DNA of 64,000 nt. Source: Erythrobacter sp. HKB08. GTDB lineage: Bacteria > Pseudomonadota > Alphaproteobacteria > Sphingomonadales > Sphingomonadaceae. Position numbers and translations under genes: made by a program. The stretch spans positions 1,161,501 to 1,225,500 of the forward strand of contig NZ_CP035310.1 of assembly GCF_004114695.1 (NCBI RefSeq), in the 5' to 3' direction. Shown in pieces: positions 12,301 through 19,451 of the stretch; positions within the stretch are counted from its first letter, which is position 1, and every line of letters begins with the position of its first letter. The notes below the pieces were generated by a model. The model did no database searches. It had not been told where the DNA came from and saw only the letters and a program-made list of their open reading frames with translations.

Positions 12301-12594
12301 GAGGGCGCCGTCGTTGAGGAGTTCACCTGCTTCAACCGTCGTAACCGGAACCGGCGAGTCGAGGTTCGGCTTCGCGATACGCGTACCCGAAACGATGATG
12401 AGCTGCTGTTCGGCCGGAGCTTCTGCGCTGTCGCAGACGCCGTTGCCGTCGGCATCGATGCAGTCGGGAGCGTCAGCATCCGCGTCCTGCGCGTAGGCAG
12501 GCGTGGCGAATGCGGCGAGCGACATTGCCGCGAGGCCTGCGCCTGCAAAGAAACGGCCCTTCGCAAGGCCGATGGTTGAAGAGGTTTTTCTCAT
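9367..12594 (-). CDS. TonB-dependent receptor (large, Oar/CirA-like)
   Basis: A 1075-residue outer-membrane beta-barrel receptor for energy-dependent uptake of an unknown substrate. A signal peptide ends at AYA-Q (about residue 35). Next comes an acidic stretch with a calcium-loop-like segment bounded by Cys45 and Cys54 (IDADGNGVCD), then the TonB box (LIIVSGTRI, 65-73), a plug domain (about 75-190, with LRGLGTSRTLTLVNGRR) and the barrel, ending in a terminal Phe (GFTADF). There is no FecR/sigma pair and no SusD-like lipoprotein nearby, so no regulation or substrate class can be read from context. It is convergent with clpB, and transcribed away from the small secreted gene upstream and the second receptor. 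Confidence 0.95.
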   Translation of the reverse strand: MRKTSSTIGLAKGRFFAGAGLAAMSLAAFATPAYAQDADADAPDCIDADGNGVCDSAEAPAEQQLIIVSGTRIAKPNLDSPVPVTTVEAGELLNDGALSLGDALNDLPSLRSTFNTSNSQRFIGTTGLNILDLRGLGTSRTLTLVNGRRHITASAGDFQVDVNTIPFELLERVDVVTGGSSAVYGSDAIAGVVNFVLKRDYEGFEVSGQAGISERGDNGRYNISAAWGKNFADGRGNVALVGEYTKIDRVLNSQRPDISGFGIGFTSFVTVDSDTELSNSDGNPDTVLQDNLFLDFISEGGTVQTFCIFGAAVQPLACDAAGNAARLRFDQNGRLFREENGQSFNGLAVGGTGSALAEGTLIPDIERYNINLLASYEVSPAFRPYIEAKYARIDALGQGTPTFFNSFCGGLSGASGLNPSCADGATSAFFFVDFDNAFLNPADVVTLRQIQDELLQGFGFPPGVGGAASQGFFINRNNTDFGTRNDDVTRETWRFVAGFEGDIASNTRYDVSFTYGRFESNLAAQNQIIYQNTRNAVDAVRNGSGQIVCRINADADTTNDDAACVPINIFGFGAPSQAALDYILTNSTLDDKAEQYDFLAYISTDSSPFFELPGGPVSVVVGTEWRRETAYSVPDALSASGATFFNAFSEFDPPALEVLEFFGELEIPLLADMPFFNELTVSGAARYSDYNSGAGQTGGVWAYNGNLIWSPVEDLRLRANYSRAVRSPTLSNLFSPATENFLFLNDPCDAANINNGTATREANCRADGVPVGFTDPVTGNRSVLQGGNPFLEAETSDSWTVGAVFQPSFLPGFSASVDYYNIDVARVIANISGNQILANCYDAPDLNNNFCPLVAPREADGSLATTNALNIAPINYANLTAEGIDFDVRYSHTFDNDDRISLRLIATHVLDRTNFLDVDNPDLPNRVKGELGDPEWAFNFNASYRRGPITLSYGMRWIDKQFIGAAENYVPFTTECISDGAGGGVIPRTTTACTVGELVTAPPANPDFTAEVYYPVRAYHDIRLDFQVNDQFNFYAGVDNLTDKLPPFALTGGGAGSGIFSNTGRYFFAGFTADF

Positions 12595-12880
12595 GAGTTT
12601 CCAGTCCCCATAGGAAGCCGGTACGACCCGGCCGGATTGAATGAAATCATTCTTGTAAGAGCTCGCCAGCCTTCCCCAGACCGACGCGCATCGGAGGGGG
12701 ATGCTTTACCGGGGGCAGGGTATCAATCGGATTCAGGCCAAAATTCCGAGTTTGCAGGCATTCTGTGTCGCATCGGCAACACAACTGTCGCCCAGCACTG
12801 CTTTGGTGGGGTTTTTCGCCCTGAAAGCGGGTGCGGACACAGCGGTTGGCTGCGCCCTCGAAGGTAGAATCACCGAACGC
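12595..12880. other. Leader/promoter region of the TonB receptor, no gene seen
   Basis: About 286 bases between the receptor start and the terminator of the next minus-strand gene. I see no credible coding frame; the small open frames here lack a ribosome site and any recognisable product. Two symmetric elements stand out: a perfect inverted repeat GAATGA-AA-TCATTC at 12639-12652, about 45 bases upstream of the receptor ATG, and a hairpin TGTGTCGC-ATCG-GCAACACA at 12764-12783 (one mismatch). Either could be an operator or a leader structure. Confidence 0.5.
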
Positions 12881-12920
12881 AAAAAGGCCCGGTCGCGATT
12901 TGCAACCGGGCCTATTTTCT
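12881..12920 (-). terminator. Rho-independent terminator of the small secreted protein gene
   Basis: Stem GGCCCGGT (12886-12893) and ACCGGGCC (12905-12912) with an 11-base loop. On the minus strand the stem is followed by TTTTT (complement of 12881-12885). It lies 30 bases after the stop at 12951. Confidence 0.85.
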
Positions 12921-12950
12921 TGCGTCACCAAATCCGGTGCGTGCCGAGGG

Positions 12951-13496
12951 TTATTCGATCCGCCGTCCCTTGACGCCGTTCTGGCCGTTGATTCGCACCC
13001 AGTAACTACCGAGCGCCGCGCGTTCGAACTCGACCGTGTCGCCGACCTTCACCCGGGCCAGGCGCATGGGCGCATCGGCCACCCGCCACACCGCACCGCC
13101 TTCCTCGATCCGGAAAACAAACGCATCGCGTTCGTAGTAGCGGACACTGGTGATGGTGGAGGTCAACAGTTCCTTTTCGTCCTCGTCGTCGCCGCCGCCG
13201 AACAGGCCGATCTTGGGCAGGTTGAAGCCGAAGAGGCTGCGCCGCGTCTTCATGACGTCTTCGCTGTCGAGCAGCCTGACTTCGCCTTCCTCGGTGGCCT
13301 TGACGACCTGTCCGACTGCCTGGTCGTAGCAGGCAAGGCGCTCGTCATTGTTTTCAACCGCCTGGCATTCCTTGAGGCGATCTAGGTAATTGCCTTGCGA
13401 GTCAGTGGCCGATTGATCCTGTGCCTGGGCATTAAATGCCAAGAGGCCGACAGATACACACAGGCCGAGCGTCATAATCTTGCTTGAACGGGTCAC
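12951..13496 (-). CDS. Small secreted protein of unknown function
   Basis: A 181-residue exported protein with no family I can name. I chose the GTG at 13496 because GGAGG sits six bases before it; the next in-frame ATG (13475) has no such site. The signal peptide runs through CVSVGLLAFNAQAQ (cleavage near residue 26). The mature part starts with LKECQAVENNDERLACYDQA, a Cys-x(n)-R-L-x-C-Y-D pattern seen in small periplasmic proteins of sphingomonads and some secretion-associated proteins. A Gly/Asp/Glu-rich turn (GGGDDEDEKE) separates this from a C-terminal beta-rich region that looks like an SH3/OB-type barrel (about 110-181, ending WVRINGQNGVKGRRIE). It lies between two TonB receptor genes, with its own terminator. 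Confidence 0.8.
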   Translation of the reverse strand: MTRSSKIMTLGLCVSVGLLAFNAQAQDQSATDSQGNYLDRLKECQAVENNDERLACYDQAVGQVVKATEEGEVRLLDSEDVMKTRRSLFGFNLPKIGLFGGGDDEDEKELLTSTITSVRYYERDAFVFRIEEGGAVWRVADAPMRLARVKVGDTVEFERAALGSYWVRINGQNGVKGRRIE

Positions 13497-13728
13497 GAAC
13501 AACCTCCGGGAATCGGGTAATTTCTCGCCATATTGCTCGCACATGCAGGCGTGGAAACCAACTGTAACTGGAAAGTCACACTCGCCAGTTTCCCCACGCC
13601 AAACGGGCTTGCGCGATTGCGAAGAACCCTTGCGTTGGCCTAGACGGCGCACATTCGGGCGATTTGTCCGAACTGCAAACCTAGTTTGAATGGGCGCCAA
13701 GGGGGCGTTCATGGATAAGGGGATTGGA

Positions 13729-16707
13729 ATGTCCAACCGTTTTAACAAAGCCGCTCTGCTGACCGGCACGATCATGGCTGGTGCCATGGTCGCTGTTCCG
13801 GCTCATGCGCAGGATGCGGATCCGGCCATGGGCTCGGAAGCTGCAATGCAGGGCGACGACGATTTCATCATCGTCACCGGCTCGCGCATTCAGCGCCGCG
13901 TCAACGTCGAAACCGCTGCGCCGGTCGCAGTCGTCGATGCCGAGGAATTCGAACTGTCGGGTACCGTCAACGTCGAGAACGTTGTCAACACCCTCCCGCA
14001 GGTCATTCCGGGCTTCACCTCGAACTCGAACAACCCGGGTACCGGTACCGCTACGCTGAACCTTCGTGGTCTCGGCTCGGCCCGTACGCTGGTTCTCGTC
14101 AACGGCCGCCGCTGGCTGTCGTACGACACCTCGCAGATCGTCGACCTTAACACGATCCCGAACTTCCTGCTCGACAGCGTCGACGTCGTTACCGGCGGTG
14201 CTTCGGCAGTCTACGGTTCGGACGCTATGTCGGGCGTCGTCAACTTCCGCCTCAAGGACGTCGATGGCGTCGAACTGGGCGGCCAGTACTCGATCACCGA
14301 GCGTGGCGACGGCGAGCGCTATCAGCTGCACGGTGCAATCGGCACCTCGTTCGACGATGGTCGCGGTAGCGCAACCGTCTTCGCCGAGTACTACAACCGT
14401 TCGTCCATCTTCCAGGGCGACCGCGCGTTCTCGAACTTCGCGCTGGGCGGTGAAAGCTTCGGCCTCGACCTGCTCCAGTTCGGTTCGTCGACCGTTCCGC
14501 AGGGCCGTTTCAACGCTCCGGGCAGCGTCGTCATTGACGCAGCGGGCAATACGGCACCGCTCGCTTCGGGTCTCGTCATCGACGACGGTATCTTCGACAC
14601 CCCGGGCGCTCCGCGTCGCCGTGCCGGCGACACCTACAACTACGCACCGGTCAACTACCTGCAGATCCCGCAGGAGCGTTACCTCCTCGGCGGTTACGCA
14701 GACTACGAGTTCACCGACGGCCACGAGTTCTACACGGAAGTTGCTTTCGTCAACAACCGCGTCGCTCAGGAGCTGGCGGCTACTCCGGTCACCGGTACGT
14801 TCAACATCGATATCGCTACTGTCTCGCCGTTCCTGAGCCAGCAGACGATCAACGAACTCAACATTCTGGACCAGCGTGAAGCCGCTGCCAGCGCTCAGCG
14901 TGTTGCAAACGGCCTTTCGCCGCTTTCGACCGCCGAGCTCGGCGTCGTCAGCGCATTCGTCCAGCGTCGTGTTCTCGAAACCGGCCCGCGTAACAGCCTC
15001 GACGAGCGTAACGCTTTCCGTGTGCTCGGCGGTGTCCGCGGTTCGATCACCGACAACCTGAACTACGATGCCTACTACATGTATGCTCGTACGCGTAACG
15101 CCAACGTCCAGCAGGGTAACGTCTCGCGCTCGGCCTTCCAGGCTGGCCTCGACGGCACCGGTACGCCGATCAACATCTTCGGCCTCAACACCCTGACGCC
15201 GGCAATGGTCGATGCGTTCAGCATCCAGGCACAGAACGGCGACATCTCGACCATGGAAGTTGCTTCGGGCGCCATCTCCGGCTTCCTCGGCAACCTCGGC
15301 ATGGGCGGTGACGACATCGGCTTCGCAGTCGGTGCCGAGTATCGCAAGGTCGGCTCGCGCTTCATTCCGGACACCGCGCTTTCGTCGGGTGACGTCATCG
15401 GCTTCAACGCCGGCGATGCAACCGAAGGTAGCTACGACGTCAAGGAACTGTTCGCCGAGCTCAACATTCCGATCCTCGGTCCGGAATCGGGCGTCGAACG
15501 TCTCGAAATCACCGGTGCGGCTCGCTACTCCGACTACTCGCTCGACGCGGTTGGCGGTGTGTGGACCTATGCCGGCGGCATCGAGTTCGCTCCGATCCCC
15601 GACGTTACGCTGCGCGGTCAGTACCAGCGTGCAGTTCGCGCTCCGAACGTGGGCGAGCTGTTCGGTGGTCAGGCCATCGGCTTCCCGGGCGCAACCGACC
15701 CGTGTGCTGATGCGAACTTCATCGCGAACAACCCGGGTGCAGACCAGGTCTGTATCGCTACGGGTGTTCCGGCTGCAAACGTCGGTAACGCTGCAGTGGT
15801 TCAGCTGAACCCGCAGATCCCGGCTCTGTTCGGTGGTAACCCGAACCTGCAGGAAGAAACCTCGACCAGCTGGACCGCCGGTGTCGTTCTGCAGCCGCAG
15901 TTCGTTCCGGGTCTGACGATCACGGCCGACTACTTCGACATCGTGATCGAAGACGCGATCTCGATCGCTGGTGGTAGCCTCCAGGGCCTGATGAACCTCT
16001 GCTACGGCGACGTGCAGGACGTTAACAGCCCGGTCTGCCGTCCGTTCGTTGGTATCCGTAACAACGACGGTGCCATCACGGTCGACGCTCCGCCGCTGGT
16101 CGCTGGCGTCAACATCGCAGAACTCGGCGTCTCGGGTGTCGACCTTCAGGTCAACTACACCACGACGCTTCCGTTCTCGCTCCTGACCGACACCGGTGAG
16201 CAGCGCTTCAACCTGAACTTCCTCGGCACCTGGACGGAGAGCTCCTTCTTCCAGCCGGTCGCTGCGCTTCCGCGTACGATCGAATGTGCTGGCGAGTTCG
16301 GCGGCGAGTGCGGCGAACCGACCCCGTCGTTCAAGTGGACGGCACGCGCCTCGTTCATCGATGGTCCGCTGACCACCTCGATCCGCTGGCGTCACCTGAG
16401 CGGTGTTGAAGACGATGACGTGGATGTCCTCTACACGGACTTCAACGGTATCGAGCGCATCAACGCTTACGACCTGGTCGACCTGACCTTCTCGTTCGAA
16501 GCTAACGAGAACATCACGGTTGCCCTGGGTGTGAACAACCTGTTCGACACTCTCCCGGGTACGCCTGAGTTCGACGCGAACGGCTTCGTCACGAACCGTC
16601 CGAACTCGCTGCTGCTTGGTGACAACCAGGAGCAGGCCAACACCTACCCGAGCACCTACGACGTGCTTGGTCGCGACTTCTTCGCTTCGGTCTCGGTTAA
16701 GTTCTAA
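13729..16707 (+). CDS. TonB-dependent receptor with high-expression codon use
   Basis: A 992-residue outer-membrane receptor. The signal peptide ends at AHA-Q (residue 28), the TonB box is FIIVTGSRI (46-54), then plug domain (LNLRGLGSARTLVLVNGRR near 110) and barrel ending FFASVSVKF with the terminal Phe needed for outer-membrane assembly. I chose ATG 13729 because AAGGGG lies about seven bases upstream; an in-frame ATG at 13711 with GGGGG before it is a possible alternative. Codon use differs from neighbours: many GGT, CGT, GCT, GTT and AAC codons, the pattern of very highly expressed genes. It shares its general design with the receptor at 9367-12594 but is clearly a different paralogue. 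The substrate is unknown. Confidence 0.95.
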   Translation: MSNRFNKAALLTGTIMAGAMVAVPAHAQDADPAMGSEAAMQGDDDFIIVTGSRIQRRVNVETAAPVAVVDAEEFELSGTVNVENVVNTLPQVIPGFTSNSNNPGTGTATLNLRGLGSARTLVLVNGRRWLSYDTSQIVDLNTIPNFLLDSVDVVTGGASAVYGSDAMSGVVNFRLKDVDGVELGGQYSITERGDGERYQLHGAIGTSFDDGRGSATVFAEYYNRSSIFQGDRAFSNFALGGESFGLDLLQFGSSTVPQGRFNAPGSVVIDAAGNTAPLASGLVIDDGIFDTPGAPRRRAGDTYNYAPVNYLQIPQERYLLGGYADYEFTDGHEFYTEVAFVNNRVAQELAATPVTGTFNIDIATVSPFLSQQTINELNILDQREAAASAQRVANGLSPLSTAELGVVSAFVQRRVLETGPRNSLDERNAFRVLGGVRGSITDNLNYDAYYMYARTRNANVQQGNVSRSAFQAGLDGTGTPINIFGLNTLTPAMVDAFSIQAQNGDISTMEVASGAISGFLGNLGMGGDDIGFAVGAEYRKVGSRFIPDTALSSGDVIGFNAGDATEGSYDVKELFAELNIPILGPESGVERLEITGAARYSDYSLDAVGGVWTYAGGIEFAPIPDVTLRGQYQRAVRAPNVGELFGGQAIGFPGATDPCADANFIANNPGADQVCIATGVPAANVGNAAVVQLNPQIPALFGGNPNLQEETSTSWTAGVVLQPQFVPGLTITADYFDIVIEDAISIAGGSLQGLMNLCYGDVQDVNSPVCRPFVGIRNNDGAITVDAPPLVAGVNIAELGVSGVDLQVNYTTTLPFSLLTDTGEQRFNLNFLGTWTESSFFQPVAALPRTIECAGEFGGECGEPTPSFKWTARASFIDGPLTTSIRWRHLSGVEDDDVDVLYTDFNGIERINAYDLVDLTFSFEANENITVALGVNNLFDTLPGTPEFDANGFVTNRPNSLLLGDNQEQANTYPSTYDVLGRDFFASVSVKF

Positions 16708-16736
16708 TCGACACCGCTGCGAAGCAGCACGAAATC

Positions 16737-16771
16737 GGGCGGCGAACCTTCGGGTTCGCCGCCCTTTTTCT
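16737..16771 (+). terminator. Strong rho-independent terminator after the TonB receptor
   Basis: A perfect 12-base stem GGGCGGCGAACC / GGTTCGCCGCCC (16737-16748 and 16753-16764) closed by a UUCG tetraloop and followed by TTTTTCTTT. One of the best-formed terminators in the window. Confidence 0.95.
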
Positions 16772-16848
16772 TTGCGCTACCAACAAGCGCGCATGAGCAG
16801 GCTCGGCGCCGCTAGCGCGAGCTGGCCAGGATTTTGAGATACGGTGAG

Positions 16849-17760
16849 CTAGTCCGCGTGGCGGAAGACGCGGAAGTCCGCGAAGGGCGCGGCGTCCGGA
16901 CCCTCGCGCAGGGGCGTCGAGGAAACCTGCTGCAATCCGCCCGCAGTGCAGGCGGCAAGGAAGGCGATCTCGTCCTTCGTCGTATTGCAAGCCGCTTCGA
17001 GCGAGGCGATCCGCCCAAGCTCGTTCTTCGCCTTGAGCGCAATCGTATCGAGCGTGCGGGCGACATTTGCCGGAAGGTCGCGCTGACCCATCATCAGGGT
17101 CTGGCGAATGGCTTCCGATATTTCCCAAGCAGCTGACCGGGCACCGAAACGCTGCGCCCCTTCAAGCGGAGCGCTGGCGATCTTCGGCGGGAAGATGGCT
17201 ATGCCGGTGCCGCGCAGCGCAAGGCTGCGCTTGGCGATGGCGAAGAGGTCCTGCTCTTCCACCACCCATGCAATCTGCTCGCGGCGCGCCAGATTGTGGG
17301 CGAGGATCGGTCCATCGGCGCGGTGCGTCATGAAGGCGATCGCGCCACCGGGTTCGACCACCCGGGCAATCTCGCGGGCGGCCTTTTCCGTGTCACCATA
17401 TTCGAAACCGAACTGGCTGACTGCGGCTGAAAAGAAGTCGTCGCGAAAGGGCAAGTCTTCCATGGCGACGCTGGTATGGATCTTGGCCTTGGTCGGCGGC
17501 GCGGGAAGCTCCTGTGCCAGGTCGCAGCCGGTCAGCTTCAGGTCGCCCCTGTTTTCGGCAATCCAGCCGAGCACGCGGCCGTCACCGGTCGCGATGTCGA
17601 GCAGCCGGGCTTTCTGTGGCAGGCCCTTGGCGAACTCCACCCAGGCCGACTGCTGGACGGCATCGATGCCCTGCCAGCCTGCGGGAAGGCAGCCGCCCCC
17701 ATCGCTCTCGACATTATCGGCCCAGAAGTCGTTCCATGCAGACGCGTGATCTTTCCCCAT
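16849..17760 (-). CDS. Class I SAM-dependent methyltransferase
   Basis: A 303-residue protein with a Rossmann-type methyltransferase domain in its N-terminal half. Motif I is LDIATGDGR at residues 54-62, preceded by the usual helix; motif II acidic residue is in TGCD, and a motif IV-like segment is VSQFGFEYGD. The rest is helical and unlike the methyltransferases I know by name, so the substrate (small molecule, quinone or protein) cannot be stated. It is the last gene of a three-gene minus-strand run: its start at 17760 is only 5 bases after the stop of the TPR oxygenase gene. This tight spacing suggests it acts with the two oxygenases. Confidence 0.85.
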   Translation of the reverse strand: MGKDHASAWNDFWADNVESDGGGCLPAGWQGIDAVQQSAWVEFAKGLPQKARLLDIATGDGRVLGWIAENRGDLKLTGCDLAQELPAPPTKAKIHTSVAMEDLPFRDDFFSAAVSQFGFEYGDTEKAAREIARVVEPGGAIAFMTHRADGPILAHNLARREQIAWVVEEQDLFAIAKRSLALRGTGIAIFPPKIASAPLEGAQRFGARSAAWEISEAIRQTLMMGQRDLPANVARTLDTIALKAKNELGRIASLEAACNTTKDEIAFLAACTAGGLQQVSSTPLREGPDAAPFADFRVFRHAD

Positions 17761-17765
17761 GGCGA

Positions 17766-19451
17766 CTAACCTTGCACGAGGCTGACGTCGAAAGCCACCG
17801 TCATCCGGCGTGCCGATTCAAACGGGCGTGTGCCGTGGTAGAGTGTGCTCGGGAACAGGGCGAGATGCGCCTCTCGCGGTTCGATCATGCGGATCGGGCC
17901 GAGATCGAGCCGCAAGTCGGGCGGGGGCCTGCCGAGTTCCAGCCAGCCCGCATGCGAATCGTCTCCGCCCAGTTCAGGAAGCTGGCAGTAAAGCGCGGAG
18001 GAGATCACCCCCTGCGGGTGGATATGCGAGGTATGGAAATCCCCGCCGCCCGACAGGCGCACCGACCAGGAACCGGTGATGTGCCACGGAGCGTCACGAT
18101 GCCGCAGGATCGGATGCGCTGGATCGGCAGGAGGCATCTTCGAGCGGTGCTCCTCGACCGTCGCGAGAATGGCCTCGTGCAAGGCGGCGATCTCGGGCTC
18201 GGTACGGTGGAACAGGATCCCGCGTGTCTGGCTCCCTCCGCGCAGGGACTGGCCGAGCGGCAGCGGTGAATTGTCATGCAGGCGGTGGAGCAGTGCGATG
18301 GCAGGCGGCAGCACGCGTTCGGCGTCATGCAGCGGCCTCAGCTCGTGGAGCCCCTCCTGGTGATGGAGCCATTCCTCGCGCGGATCGCCGGTCAGACGCC
18401 AGACGATACCGCGCAGCGCCCATGCGCCGATATCATCGGGTGAATGCGCAACTGCCTTGTCGAGCAAGGCTTCCGCCAGGTCGTATTCGCCGCGCCTGAT
18501 CCGGTGGCGCGTCTCGTGGACATGCCAGTCGAGCGCATCGATCTGGAATTCGGCGAAGATTTCCTCCGCCCGGTCATCATCACCTGCAGCCCCGGCGTAG
18601 ACAGCCTCGAGCAAGGCGAAATGCGGCTTGTCGGGAAACGCCTTGTGCGCCCGCGCCGCGACTTCGGTCGCCTGCTCGTTATAGTCGAGCCCTGCGAGCG
18701 TCCTGCACCACGCGTCGAGGATGTTCGGGTCCTGCGGAACTTTCGCGGCGGCGTCGCCATAGTGCGAGGTGAAGTCCTCCTCGCCGGCCGCAAGCCGCAA
18801 CTGCGCGAGGAATTGCAATCCTTCGGGCCACGCAGGGGCCTGCTGGACGACCTGCTCCATGATATTGCGCGCGCCGGTCGTCTCGCCGAGCACATCGAGC
18901 GCCTGCGCCTTGCCGAGCCAGAGGTATGGATTGCCCGGATCGTGCTGCAGCGCGCGGTCGAAGCGGGCGAGGGCGTCGGCCTCTCCGCGCTCCAGCGCGA
19001 CGCTGGCGCGGCCGACGAGCGCCTTGGGCCGCGCGGGCTCTATGGACAACGCGCGGTCGTACCATTTCGCTGCAGCCTCGGCATGGCCCGCGCCGCGCTC
19101 CGCATTGGCGCGGGTCGAACAGTAATGCGCGAAGGCTGCCGCCTGCGTCTCGATCCGCTTGAGCACTTTGAGCGCATCATGGTGACGGTTCGCATTCGAC
19201 AGCGCGATTGCCTGGTCGATTGCGAAGTCGAATTGTCCCGGGGCCAGTTCATATGCCTTGCCGAAGTGCTCAGCCGCCTCGACCGGTTCGCCGAGGGACA
19301 GGAGCACATTGCCCGCACCATGCCACAGCTGAGCTTCGCGCGGATAGGCGGCGAGGGCATCGCGCAGGATGGCGTGGGCTCCGGCATTGTCGCCCGATTG
19401 AGCGGCCGCGGCGGCCTTGTTGTACCAGCCCTGTGCGGACAGTCCGCTCAT
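17766..19451 (-). CDS. TPR-repeat protein with C-terminal 2-oxoglutarate/Fe(II) oxygenase domain
   Basis: A 561-residue fusion. Residues 1 to about 390 are tetratricopeptide-type helical repeats (for example AREAQLWHGAGNVLLSLGEP and AWPEGLQFLAQLRLAAGEE regions), a protein-binding scaffold. The C-terminal part (about 400-561) matches putative 2OG-Fe(II) oxygenases: HTSHIHPQGVISSALY with His473/476/478 for the metal, distal His539 in TLYHGT, and Arg548/549 in SARRMTV for 2-oxoglutarate. It most likely hydroxylates a bound protein or peptide, but the target is unknown. Its ATG overlaps the stop of the upstream oxygenase gene as ATGA (19448-19451), so the two should be translationally coupled. 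No signal peptide, so cytoplasmic. Confidence 0.9.
   Translation of the reverse strand: MSGLSAQGWYNKAAAAAQSGDNAGAHAILRDALAAYPREAQLWHGAGNVLLSLGEPVEAAEHFGKAYELAPGQFDFAIDQAIALSNANRHHDALKVLKRIETQAAAFAHYCSTRANAERGAGHAEAAAKWYDRALSIEPARPKALVGRASVALERGEADALARFDRALQHDPGNPYLWLGKAQALDVLGETTGARNIMEQVVQQAPAWPEGLQFLAQLRLAAGEEDFTSHYGDAAAKVPQDPNILDAWCRTLAGLDYNEQATEVAARAHKAFPDKPHFALLEAVYAGAAGDDDRAEEIFAEFQIDALDWHVHETRHRIRRGEYDLAEALLDKAVAHSPDDIGAWALRGIVWRLTGDPREEWLHHQEGLHELRPLHDAERVLPPAIALLHRLHDNSPLPLGQSLRGGSQTRGILFHRTEPEIAALHEAILATVEEHRSKMPPADPAHPILRHRDAPWHITGSWSVRLSGGGDFHTSHIHPQGVISSALYCQLPELGGDDSHAGWLELGRPPPDLRLDLGPIRMIEPREAHLALFPSTLYHGTRPFESARRMTVAFDVSLVQG

Noticed and set aside
9349-12579. A 1076-codon open frame antisense to the first TonB receptor
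   Set aside because: It mirrors the receptor almost base for base, lacks a ribosome site and any domain, and its composition (Arg, Val, Glu, Ala rich) is what the reverse complement of a high-GC gene gives.
12637-12973. Several small open frames in the gap before the first TonB receptor
   Set aside because: They overlap each other on both strands, cross a terminator and have no ribosome site or family resemblance.
13681-16395. A 904-codon open frame antisense to the second TonB receptor
   Set aside because: Same kind of shadow; the sense strand has a full receptor with signal peptide, plug and barrel.
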